64,000 nucleotides of DNA from positions 5,124,773 to 5,188,772 of the forward strand of contig CM020510.1 of the NCBI GenBank assembly GCA_009823395.1. Reading direction: 5' to 3'. A program made the translations under genes and the position numbers. Source of the DNA: Thamnaconus septentrionalis. Taxonomy: Eukaryota; Chordata; Actinopteri; Tetraodontiformes; Monacanthidae. Each line of letters starts with the position of its first letter. The stretch's first letter is position 1. The notes under the pieces were generated by a model. The model was not told where the DNA came from. It saw only the letters and a list, made by a program, of their open reading frames with translations, and did not search any database. Positions 25,013 through 35,472 of the stretch are shown in pieces.

Positions 25013-25254
25013 CGGTACAGGTTTACGTAAGATAAGTAAGTGTATGTATTATTTTAAATCATTTTCTAAACTGAGAAGCCTTTAGTTTATTTGGCTTTTA
25101 TTTGCTTTGCAAGAGTTTTTGGTGGATACTTTAATTCAAACATTTGAATTCACGCCTCCAAGGCCTGTGACATAAGGCTTCGGGTGAACCCACTTTATAT
25201 AACAGGCCAAAGATGATGTTATTATTATTTTTTTTTTTTTATTTCCAACACTGA
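25013..25254 (+). repeat. Dispersed repeat, copy 1
   Basis: About 240 bp that recurs in the same orientation at 30,617-30,865 with roughly 97% identity over the core beginning GATAAGTAAGTGTATG and ending TTTCCAACAC. It carries a perfect inverted repeat AATTCAAA-CA-TTTGAATT (25,133-25,150) and ends beside a T-rich run. I see no coding. The family is unknown to me; a non-autonomous transposon or a LINE/LTR fragment are the likely options. Confidence 0.85.
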
Positions 25255-27543
25255 TCGTCAGGCTACAGCTGCATAAAACCCGTTTCACACAGAGATGCAG
25301 GGAGAAAAGATGCATCGCCGCATCAGAGCCGCCTCCGTCGGCGGCTGCGTGTGTCGTTGAGCCCGCAGTTTGGAATGAAGAAGCGGTCTGGTCTAATTTC
25401 AGAGCTGCAAATCCATTTTCTTCTGAGACTGGAAGAGGCGAGAAAACAAAAGAAAGCCAGAAGCGGAGAACTCCTTGCTGACTGGATTGTCTCTATATTG
25501 CCTTGAAAGAATGTGAACTATTTCTGTTTGGAGGAACTCGTGAAAGGAGGGAGCAGGATGCTTCTTTCCTTCACCCCCAAACCCCTCCCCTACACACAAC
25601 CATGCAGCCCACTGAGCCGTACAATAATCTGAGCAGCAACATCTAAAACCACATGATGAATAGAATCAATTCATTAACGTTTTGAACAAACGGGATGTTT
25701 GCTCTGCAAAAGCCCAGAGCGACACATAAAAGAGTGAAAAGGCAAAAAATAAAATGGATGTAAGAAGAAATAAACATTTAGTTTTTGCATGATTGGAGCA
25801 ATATAACTTGGGATGCAACATCCATAAATGACATTAACAATAGCAATATTAAAAAGAAAAACCCGTGTAGGAAAATAACTCGCTATCAGGAAGCTGTTGG
25901 TTGTTGTTTTTTGACAAAGACTTTAAAACGCCTTGTGACTCAGCAGCCGCCGCCCCTGCCGCGGAATGAGCTCTCTGCTTTTCATAGTTGGGAACCATCA
26001 GGGGGAAGGCAAACAGCATTAACTTCCTTAGTGCAGCACATCCAAAATTGAAAATCCTGATTTAGTGGGTCATTTGCGTGGGAAACTAACGGCGGCGTAT
26101 TTGCGTATGTTTTCCCGCCGCAGAACAATGGGCAAAATAAATTTCATTTATTTCCTCTGTTCTTGTCAAATATTTGGTAATAGTGTTTTCATTTAGCGGG
26201 TTCATCAGTTCACACATAAATAGTTTTTTTCATTTTTTTATTTTATTTATTTTCTCATTGTGTTGGCTCCCCAATGTATAATTCCAATTACACCTCTGAC
26301 ATCACTCTTTCCATTTGTTTAATAAGATATTAGCAGCACTAAATCAGACGTTGCCTATTAACCTGTGGGGCGAAAATGCCTCTGTTTATTCTGTCAATTT
26401 TCAAGTCAGGGACTATAGACTATGGATGTTTCTGTTCTGACCAACAGAAAACTTAGCTCAAGGGGAAAAAAAATTCAAGTTGATATTTATCAAAATGCAA
26501 AGAAAAGATCCTTGAGATGATTCAGACTTGTGTTGGGCGAATCCTGATTCACCCAGATAATACAACGTCCACTGAAAGTCAACAAATTATCTAACAATGG
26601 TTACTATGTAAACCCTCTTGATTACGGTAGGTTTCATGAATTTCTGAACATGAATTCATATTTCAGGTTTAATAATACAATAATAAGTATTTTAAAGGTG
26701 CCATTGGAAAAATCAAACAAAGACCATTGTTCTGCTCCTCTGTGTCACGCTGGAAATGACATTTATCATTTAGCCATAGGAATTCTCAACAGGATTCCTT
26801 CCCACGGTTTGGACAAGAGGATTTCGCCAGTCTTTGACTCAAAAGACTCTTTAGATCGGGTGATCCAGAGTCGTAAGCCATTCAGTAATTTGGTCATTAA
26901 GTTCCAGATGTAATCTAGATGGAAGAAGACAACAAATTCACAATAAGACTTAACTGTCCTGTTTTTTTTATTTTTTTTATTTTATTGTTTGTTAATGTTG
27001 TTAACTGTTCGAAACAAGAAAACTGGTTCCTTATGGGGTTTAATTAATCGCGTCGATCATGAAAAAATGTTGAGCATCTGCCAAGAATCCTGCACCATGA
27101 GAGCTGTAAAGCCTCAAACAAAAGCAAATCTCTTTGAATCTCGCTGTGCATCTGAAAGAACCCCGGAGAGAGCACAGCCAGTTTACGAACCGCATCACTG
27201 GTCCGCGCAGCTCACTTTTCCCGAAACGCAAAGTTTGGATCGTGTACCGTCACTGAAATCTTTTGAACTTTTTCCTGGAGTGGTGGATAAAATAAAAGAG
27301 TGGACATTAATAGATTATTTGCATGTGAAGTCACCATCAAACAACAGCAACAAAGCAACTGTTAGCACTTTGAAGAAGCCGTTTTAACCTCTAGCGGGAT
27401 CTGCAAAAAACACCTTCCGGCCATTTATTTAATTATTAGTATGACTGCATAAAAGGTATAGGAAATAAAAAAAAAACACATCCACTGAAGAATGTGGACA
27501 TTTAAAGAAAAGAAAAAGAACAGCGCTGATGCCCTGGGATTTT

Positions 27544-27571
27544 CACACACAACCATCTCTTGGTTGTGAAA
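27544..27571. repeat. Hairpin
   Basis: CACAACCA (27548-27555) and TGGTTGTG (27561-27568) are exact inverted repeats around a 5-nt loop, with outer TTTCA and AAA extending the stem imperfectly. Confidence 0.6.
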
Positions 27572-27639
27572 AACAAAAGGAAATAAAAGATACCCAGTGA
27601 GCAGCTGCTGAGTGAAGGAAAATAACTTGTTGGTGTCAG

Positions 27640-27652
27640 GGGTCAGAGGTCA
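27640..27652 (+). promoter_or_regulatory. DR1 nuclear-receptor site
   Basis: GGGTCAGAGGTCA: two half-sites with one-base spacing, one mismatch to AGGTCA in the first half. Confidence 0.4.
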
Positions 27653-29312
27653 GAACGGGCCAACTGGTTGGAGACCATAGAAAGGCTTCATCCTTGTTTA
27701 CACCATCCTCTTACAAACACAAAAGGCAAGATGCCACAACAACAACAACAACATAAAGACTCGGACTGAAGGTCGTACACAGTCTGTGACCTTCTGAACC
27801 GGCACCTGCAGATCTCTAGTCTACCATTTCTTACACAGCCTTCTTTTTAATTTTCAGCCTTGGAATACAACGTGACAAATCAGCGCATCGGAGACAAATC
27901 AAAGGCTTCAGCGACAGTCGGCTGTGTGTGAAAGAGACACAGACCAGGCGGCAAAACAAATGATTTTTGCCTTTTGGTTATTCCACATTTAGGGCCTAAA
28001 TAAATTCTAGTTGAGCATGATTATCTCATTACATGCGCTGACTCCCTGTTGTGCGTTTTTTTTTTTCTTTCAATTCTGCCCCCCCAAGACCACAAAGAGC
28101 TTTGAAAATAATGATATTTGGCCGCCAGACGAGGCGTTACACAGCGGCCGCGTTAATCCACCATCTCACACAGCTTCCGCCACTCTGCCGTCTTTTGATT
28201 AATGCATATTTTCACGAGCCTCTGACTCTGGCGGATACAATTCTCACCTTAGATTCAAGGCAGGCACTGTCAGAGTGGAGTTTTTTTTTGTGTGTGTGTG
28301 TTTTTCGTCGTCTGTGCACGGCGGTGAATACAAATCAAAGTGTTAAAAAAACACAGTGACAACCGGGACTGTTGCTAATCAAATGTGCACCTTGTTATGC
28401 GATATTAGCCGAAGGCGTCGGCGCAGGAGACACAGAAGAGCGACGGCGCCGCAAAGCCGAGATTCTGTAAATCATCAAGGAAAGTAAACAGGCTCGGGGG
28501 GTAATTGGTTGGCCCGCCTCCACGACACAGCCTTGATTGACACTAACAGACTGTTGCCGCTGCCGTTCGGATTCGTGGGGGGAAAATATACGTCCGTCCC
28601 GCCGTTTGTTCGTTTGTTGAGTAAACACGAGGGACGTCTTGATTGGACGGCGCAAATAATCCTGAGCAGACTGCGCTCGGCAAACAATGAGTGTTTTAAT
28701 CCGACCGCTGAGTTGAAACTGTATCAGTTGGAAGACACAGTCGCTGCAAATGACTTCGGCCTCACGGCTGGTTCATTGCAGGTTTACATGTTTGTGATAG
28801 ATTCTTTTTTTTTTTTATTTCCTGACCTCAAGACACAACACACAACACAAAAATGCTCAATATTCAGATGTGAAATCTTTGTGTTTTGAGGTCATTTGCT
28901 GCGCAACCTTGTTGTTGTCCAATGATTGTTGTTTTTTCACTTGCATCTCGTTTGCACGGGGAGACAGGAATAATGAGCCTGTGCGTTGTTGTTGCTGCTG
29001 CCGGTGTGCAGCACAGATGTGAGCGCTCATTTCTGACTACTGTCAGAAACAGATGATGTGTTTTTGATTGAAAGTTCAAGAAAATTGGCCCCAATCCAAA
29101 AAATGAAATGGTCCCTCTCTTTTGCGCTGTTGTAGTCACTTTAATTTATATGACGCCTTTCAAAAGAACCAAAATTGCTTTCCGAAAAAAAAAAAAAAAA
29201 AAAAGTTGAAAGACAAACAAAGCTGCTGCCAACTGTGTAGTGTTTGTTGGGGTCGATTAAAAAGAATCATAGTGTTTGATCCAGTGACTGCTTTTGGAGG
29301 AGAGCGGCTCTG

Positions 29313-29620
29313 TGTCAGGACTGGACAAGGACTGAACCCAAATGCACGACTCAAAATCAAAAGTTTCAATTTACAAACTGGCACAGGACAAAGGGAGATG
29401 GGGACGACAGAATATATACACAAGGTAGTGGAGAACAGGTGAACACAATCAGGGTGGAGGAGACTGATCAGACATGGCGGGAAGCACACCAGTCAATCTG
29501 ACTGATACGCAAGGTAAGAGGGTTTCAAAATAAAACAGGAAGTCACGAGACAATAAACTAAAGAATTGCACGTGTGATTGAACAAGAAACTAAACTCAAC
29601 ACACCAAACTCAATGTGACA
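29313..29620. mobile_element. LTR-like or non-autonomous fish repeat
   Basis: This 308-bp segment begins TGTCAGGACTGGACAAGGAC and ends CAATGTGACA, so it is bounded by TGTCA...TGACA as LTRs and some DNA elements are. Internal phrases (GAACAGGTGAACACAATCAG, and GGAGACTGATCAGACATGGC) resemble interspersed repeats common in percomorph genomes, as I recall them. No coding is present. Target-site duplication is not clear: the five flanking bases are CTCTG on the left and CTTCG on the right. A solo LTR or a short non-autonomous element fits. Confidence 0.5.
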
Positions 29621-29630
29621 CTTCGCCCTT

Positions 29631-29654
29631 AAAGCGCCCCCTGCTGGTGAGAGG
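29631..29654 (-). promoter_or_regulatory. Strong CTCF-like motif
   Basis: AAAGCGCCCCCTGCTGGTGA is, on the minus strand, TCACCAGCAGGGGGCGCTTT, the best CTCF match in the window. It lies 11 bp past the right end of the LTR-like repeat. Confidence 0.5.
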
Positions 29655-29766
29655 CCGTGAGGGAGTGTTTACATGGCCCAGGTCCTGTAACTGGAAAGTG
29701 GCAGGACGGCAACGCTGACAAGTCCTGCAGCCAAAAGACCTGAAGAAAAAAAAACAACTGCTTTGT

Positions 29767-29779
29767 TGAACTTTGACCT
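29767..29779 (-). promoter_or_regulatory. DR1 nuclear-receptor site
   Basis: On the minus strand AGGTCAAAGTTCA, a common HNF4/PPAR-type DR1 variant. Confidence 0.4.
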
Positions 29780-30616
29780 TTTATGATGTTCCATTGTGAT
29801 ATTTGAGTATTTGTGTCATCCTCTATACCGTTATGTTTATCCATTCTGTTTTTTTGATTTAACAAAACCCTCTTTTTCTTCCTCCATTATTGAAATAAAA
29901 GCAGTTTGCTGCGCACCACCTTACTTTCAGTTTTGCAACCACCCCCAGCTTGCACATCCTTGATTGCCTGCTTTTAAAATGCTAATTTGTTGCCACGATC
30001 AATACGTGATAATTCCCCACTATTCATCCCTCAATTTATTTTGTGTCCTGATGAAGCCGTGTGAACACGGTGTTCTAGAATTAATGACGCAGGAACAAAA
30101 AAGCTTCAGAACTTCATTTTTTTAAGTGTCACATAGAGGAACCAGGGTGGAATTGTTTGAAGACAGAATTTTGCTCTGATCCTGATCCACTCTGAGATTA
30201 TTCCGCCCCCCCAACTCACTTCTGTTGTTGCAATACGTGTTAAGAAACGAGTCGCAAATCAGAAATCTGAAGCCTTGACTGAGCGGCACACATGCAGCTG
30301 ATATGAAGACAGCGTTTTTTCTGCAGCAAAGTCTACAGAAAAAAAATCGTATGTGACCATGGGAGAGGTATTATCTATTTTACCTCTGCCTGGTGAGACT
30401 TCCACTCTCACTGCTCGAGTAGCAACCCTGGACCTGCGGCACCTCTGAGGCAGGTGGCTGACGGCACTCCTGAGCTGCAGATTCTGAAAACGTCTATTTT
30501 CACTGAAACTCAGGAGGCTGCTGCTGTCCACGCTGGACAGTCAGTTGATCAGCGACAAGCAAAAACAGCCTAATAGGCTCAAAACCATTTTGGTAAAAGC
30601 TGAAACACCAACCCTT

Positions 30617-30865
30617 GGTAGCAGGGGTAAGAAACGGAAGATAAGTAAGTGTATGTATTATTTTAAATCATTTTCTAAACTGAGAAGTCTTTAGATTATT
30701 TGGCTTTTATTTGTTTTGCAAGAGTTTTTGGTGGATGCTTTTAATTCAAACATTTGAATTCACGCCTCCAAGGCCTGTGACATAAGGCTTCGGGTGAACC
30801 CACTTTATATAACAGGCCAAAGATGATGTTATTATTATTTATTTTTTTAATTTCCAACACGGATA
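30617..30865 (+). repeat. Dispersed repeat, copy 2
   Basis: Second copy of the repeat at 25,013-25,254, same orientation, differing by about six substitutions and small indels plus a changed T run. The left 20 bp are more diverged. It is followed directly by the fold-back element. Confidence 0.85.
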
Positions 30866-30909
30866 GAAACACGCGCAGAAACGCGCTGCAAGAGTTGCAG
30901 TTGCAAGAA

Positions 30910-31160
30910 AGAAGCGCTGCAAATTCAAAAAAACAAAACAGGAATACGCCAGGCCACTAGGGGCACCAAACCGAGGGAAATAACAAATACCAGCACACTA
31001 ACATGAGCAACATGGATCGGTTATTTTCCAAGAATGTTGCTACAGGGGAAATGTATCTTTTTATTCAACTTCTTCTTCAAGGGTTGGTCACTCACTCGGT
31101 TTAGTGCCCCTAGTGGCCTGGTGCACTTCTGTATTGTTTAGTCAATTTGCAGCATTTCTC
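30910..31160. mobile_element. Fold-back / MITE-like element
   Basis: The arms 30,949-30,975 and 31,095-31,121 are reverse complements over 27 bp with one mismatch. Similarity continues outwards through CTGCAAATT (left, 30,918-30,926) and AATTTGCAG (right, 31,144-31,152) with gaps, giving arms of roughly 60 bp or more and an AT-rich middle of about 120 bp without coding. The structure is that of a non-autonomous DNA transposon. Each arm includes GGCCACTAGGGGCACC or its near-complement, close to a CTCF core lacking one G. Confidence 0.65.
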
Positions 31161-31711
31161 TCTCGCGGCGTGTTTGCAGGTCTCGGCCACCATTCTCCAG
31201 GCTGTATGGAGCTGTCTCCACCCGCGCTTCCTCTTTTTGGTGACTCAGTAACTGACAAACAAAAAACAAAAAACAAAAAAAACATCAAAACCCCCAAACA
31301 ATCACAATAAAACCACAATTCAACGGATGTCAGGTCTGTGTGTCACAGACAATTGATAAATGCGTCATTCAAGAAAACAAAACAAAACAGGCCCTTCCAT
31401 TTTCCCAAGAGGAAGTCATTATTTATCCCACAACATTGGAGCTTGGGACGTGAATCATGTGACGATTACACCCGTTTTTGTTTATTCTTTCCACTTTTTT
31501 TTCCATTTGCCGTTTGAGCGCTAACATTATCATCACTCTGCAGAGGCCGAGCGACACAGCAGTCAATCCTTGTTCCCGTCTTTTGTAAGTGAACTATGAA
31601 GACGTTGCAACTACTGACAAATGTGTCGCTACATTGGCACTTTTTTCTATTGGCAGGGCAGGAGTGCCACACTTCCTGGTGGCTGCAACAGACACAAACT
31701 GTTAAATTAAG

Positions 31712-31841
<130 letters not shown>

Positions 31842-32214
31842 CAATGGGTCAATAATAATGGACACACAGATACAAATAATAATACTAGGAATAATATAAA
31901 CATAAATTTGCCAGCTGTCCCTCTCGCTTTCTGGCAGCTACAGCTACAATTCTGCCAAGGAAATGTTTGAAACAGGAAGGACTGTCGGACCAGCCGAGCA
32001 GCTTTCTGCAAACACCAACCCATTGGCGTTTGACTTCATCGGGAGCCGTCTTCACTCAGAAATCTGACAGAATCAATTTTGAGTAATGCAAAAAAACGTT
32101 TTTATTTTTACAATTATTTCCAGTATGTTTTATGGAGGTGGGATTTGCCTGAGGAGGATTTTTTTGAATTGTGAAAATAGTGAAAACAGACGGAGGAGGT
32201 GGGAGGTGGCACGT

Positions 32215-32238
32215 GTGTGTGTGTGTGTGTGTGTGTGC
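32215..32238. repeat. (GT)n microsatellite
   Basis: Short GT run followed by GCGCACGCATGCGTGTG. Confidence 0.9.
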
Positions 32239-32282
32239 GCACGCATGCGTGTGTATGTGTGTGACTATGAGAGAAGAACAGT

Positions 32283-32357
32283 GTTTCATGTGAAACAGGT
32301 TGATCGCCTTCAGGCTTCAGGTGTCTGCAGGATGACGTGGACTTCAGTAACACGACC
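32283..32357 (+). repeat. Diverged interspersed repeat, copy 1
   Basis: Begins GTTTCATGTGAAAC (itself palindromic) and includes TTCAGGCTTCAGGTGTCT. A related copy in the same orientation lies at 34,886-34,961, with about three quarters of positions shared. The family is unknown. Confidence 0.6.
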
Positions 32358-32555
32358 CCCCAGCAGCTGCTCCTGCCTGATCTGCTGCGTCTTTGGCCTC
32401 CTTAGAAAATACCTCAGTGACGCATCAAGCGCCCCTCCACTCCCCTTGTAGGCCCGAAGACCTTCATCAGACAGGTGCTTTGGTCTTCTGCTTGACTTTC
32501 ACAAAAGCTTCTTGAGAAAAAACATGTTGATAATAAACAAAGTGAAGTGATATTA

Positions 32556-32629
32556 CAACTACTACTACTACTACTAACAACAACAACAACAACAACAACA
32601 ACAATAATAATAATAATAATAATAATAAT
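32556..32629. repeat. Compound (ACT)n-(AAC)n-(AAT)n microsatellite
   Basis: Three trinucleotide arrays abut: ACT (about 6 units), AAC (about 9) and AAT (about 9). Each differs from the next by one base per unit, which suggests step-wise point mutation followed by slippage. Confidence 0.9.
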
Positions 32630-33283
32630 GAATAACCCTTTAACCTCTCTCTGGTGCTATGCAGCCGTGTGTCAAATCTCTTCAGTGTGCTCCGAGCTGC
32701 TTCGCACTGATCTGTGGCTCGAGGCAACAAATAAAACAAACAAAACAAAATAATTCAAGGGCATCAGGAAAATTGATTTTTTTTTTTTTTTGGAATAAAA
32801 TTAAAGATTCTTCCGCTGCTCCCGTATCTACAGAATTCTGTGAAATGTCTTTGTTAAGATGTTTGTTTGGATATGTGGGACTTATCGTGACTCATAATTC
32901 AGACTCCAATGATCTCGTACAAAACAAACACGACTTATCAAAACAAGCCGGGGCCTGGACGGTGATTTCCAAGGTAACTGACGGCAGTGAGTCCGAGTTG
33001 GTTTCTAGCTTGAGGGTGTTGTCAGCAGTCAAGACGAATAAATACAAAGAAAAGAAGACGTGAGTGAATAATGCCGCACTTGTACCTGAAGCGATCATAA
33101 ATATTAACAGGTGACCCCGATGTTGTGTCTCAACCAAGAGCAGAGTTTTACATTTTATATTGTTGTTGTTTTTTATTGTTTTGTTTTACTATTTGCACTT
33201 TGATCAGGTGAATTAGTCATTCAGTGCAGAGGTTTTATGCAAATTTTAGGCAAGTTGGTTTTCTTTGAGTTTGGTGAAAAATC

Positions 33284-33310
33284 ACAATGTCTTTTGTCAA
33301 AAGACATTGT
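33284..33310. repeat. 27-nt palindrome
   Basis: ACAATGTCTTTTG (33284-33296), a single T, then CAAAAGACATTGT (33298-33310): an exact 13-bp inverted repeat with a one-base centre. Confidence 0.9.
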
Positions 33311-34885
33311 TGCTCACACACAAACTCTTTTTGTTTGTGTGTATTTGTGTCGACATTGAGATCAAATTCAGTTCAGTTCAATCAGGAAATCAACCATTCA
33401 ATCAATCACATGTGCACATTGTTAGAATGTTGTGTATCCCTCCTCTTAGCTGTCAGTAATGGGGAATCAAATAGCTTTTCCTCGTGAGGTGGAAGCCAAA
33501 CATCGGACCCCAGTTGCAGTTTCTTCTTGTGGCCATCTTTGGAATTACTTGCTAAAATAGCTTTTGGCAATGGTGTAGTGATTCCACCAAACATATTCTC
33601 AGCACAAAAATGAATATCATCTAAAACTTACAAATTTTAAAGTAACAAACTGACTCAATCAAACGATGGGAAATTCTTACTTTTTCTGACTTTTGACGAG
33701 GCGCTGCAGCCGTGGAGGTTTCCATACTGTGCTCATACGCTCAAGGTCAGTTTGAAAATAGAAAATGTCCCGATTTGCTTTAATAACCAGCTGAATTTAT
33801 GGCCCTTCTCTCACTGAAGTCACTTTGACCCTCTGGCTACAGAATGTTGCCCAGCGCCGGCACAGCTTGTTATTTCTCTTGGGAAATTAAGGTCCCTGTG
33901 AGGTCGGAGACGAGGTTTTAAATATTTTTCAAGTACTGTGACTTTTTTTTTTTATTATTATTGCTGCGCCATGCAAGCCAACCGTTGGTAGGTACAGGAC
34001 TGAGAGATCTTATTAAAAAAAGAGAAGATTGTTTTATAATTGGTTTCACTTGAAGCTCATTAGAGACAGAATGGAAGGAAGGAAGGAAAGAACGGCTGTA
34101 AACACTCCTCCAGTTTCAGGGTCACTCTGGCTGTTGTATCTTCCCTTTACTGCTATTGTTCAGAAACAAGAGAAGAAGAAAGTGTGTTTACTTCGAATGA
34201 CGCCAAACAAGGTCTTTGCCAATGACTCAAATGAATGTATTGGCTATTCAAAGAAGTTCTGCACTGTGCTGTCATTCCCATTTCTCTTCAGTTCAAAAGC
34301 ATTATGAACTATTTATTAGCAGTGTTGAACCGTTTGGCTTTGTTACTGTTGTTGTTTTAGAAACAGATCCTTTATATTTTCTGAACTTGCGTTGCTTCGG
34401 CTACGTTCGTTGGTTGCAAATACTTTATTTATTCCATTTGTCTTTTATTCCACATCTTTTGATGTCATTGTTCTTGTTATTGTCTCTATTGATTTTATTT
34501 TTTCCTACCACTAATATTTGTATTTTTCTTTTAAACGTTGTCACTTTGTTTTCAGTGATTTACCCCTCCATCAAAGTCATTACCACCGTTGCCAAAACAT
34601 CATCTTACACAACAAAATGTCTTAATCTAAATGAAAATATATATAAGCTTGTATTAAATATGGAAGATTAATCTATTTTTTCATGGCCAACCCAAAGATA
34701 TTTCCCTAAAAATCAGGTTTTTTGGAACCTTTGGAATCAAATACATCTGTCACTTTAAAATCTCCCAGGAATTTGCTTTTTAGAGGTTACATGTTGGTGC
34801 CAAACGTGTCCGAACGTGTCTGGAGTCTCGCTAAAGATGTGGACATGAAAAAAAAAAAAGGTCATGACAAAGGAAACAGGACGCT

Positions 34886-34961
34886 GTTTCATATGAAAGA
34901 GATTGACGGACTTTAGGCTTCAGGTGTCTTGCGAATGACGTTCGGTTCAGAAACTCGAGCC
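34886..34961 (+). repeat. Diverged interspersed repeat, copy 2
   Basis: Shares GTTTCATATGAAA, TAGGCTTCAGGTGTCTT and AATGACGT-type segments with the copy at 32,283-32,357. It lies 500 bp upstream of the smtla start codon. Confidence 0.6.
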
Positions 34962-35100
34962 ACGGTTTGCTGGCCCCGCCCTCCCCCGGCTGTCTTGAGT
35001 GTGAGTATAGTCTGATCCAACTGAAAACACACTTAAATCTTACATTACCTTCAAAGATTGAAGACTGTTCTGAGTGGAAAAAAAAACAATAGCACATGAA

Positions 35101-35456
35101 GTGAATAAAGCGACGGACATTCAACAGTTTTTTCAGTGGAGATGTCAGTCACATCTAATATAGGGCCTGGTGAGCTGGTGAAGGTATCCCCCATGCTGTC
35201 GTTTGTCTCCACAGTAAAGGAGCACTGTCCACAAAATATACAGACACGGGCTGGATGAATCTTAGAGTGTAGTTGTTGAAAAAGTCAACAGATTTGGGTT
35301 TATGGATGACACAGAAAAGAAACGTAGCTCCAGGATGACCACCGTGGGCGCAGGGCTGCTCTGACCTTTTCCCTCATTCATGACCTCCCAGCACCAAGGG
35401 CTATATAAGGAAGTGGCCATGGCACAAGGTAGAAAGACACCAAACCACCTGACAGA
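35101..35456 (+). promoter_or_regulatory. smtla: smtla promoter region and 5' UTR
   Basis: A TATA box TATATAAG lies at 35402-35409, so transcription should start near 35,430 and leave a 5' UTR of about 25 nt before the ATG at 35457. The start codon context is A at -3 and G at +4, which is strong. Upstream are sequences resembling Pit-1 (POU1F1) sites: GTGAATAAA (35101-35109, one mismatch to ATGNATAAA) and ATGAATCTT (35255-35263). Two AGGTCA-type half-sites appear in reverse, TGACCT at 35362 and 35381. Pit-1 control of fish somatolactin is established; use of these particular sites is inferred. An ATG at 35419 lies upstream of the expected start of the transcript. Confidence 0.7.
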
Positions 35457-35472
35457 ATGGACACAACAACAG
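35457..35472 (+). CDS. smtla: smtla coding exon 1
   Basis: Sixteen coding bases, MDTTT plus the first base of an Ala codon (phase 1). Donor is CAG|GTAAAA. A tiny first coding exon is normal for growth hormone/prolactin family genes. Intron 1 is 86 nt. Confidence 0.88.

Larger units (their letters stand above)
22200..29300. other. Non-coding stretch, mostly low-repeat
   Basis: No gene recognised. There are AT-rich unique-looking segments (22,780-23,000; 26,040-26,400; 26,930-27,400), CA tracts near 22,567 and 23,030, a CTCF-like site at 24,613, a dispersed repeat at 25,013-25,254, a hairpin near 27,541, a DR1 site at 27,640 and an octamer at 27,317. Open frames such as 26,989-27,387 (132 codons, +) have no domain I can recognise. 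Confidence 0.6.

Noticed and set aside
26989..27387. 132-codon + strand frame with balanced composition
   Set aside because: No recognisable motif, AT-rich surroundings and no promoter or splice signals; left unannotated.
34216..34671. 151-codon hydrophobic frame upstream of smtla that resembles a membrane protein
   Set aside because: Hydrophobicity follows from T-rich sequence; there is no start context, splice support or family pattern.
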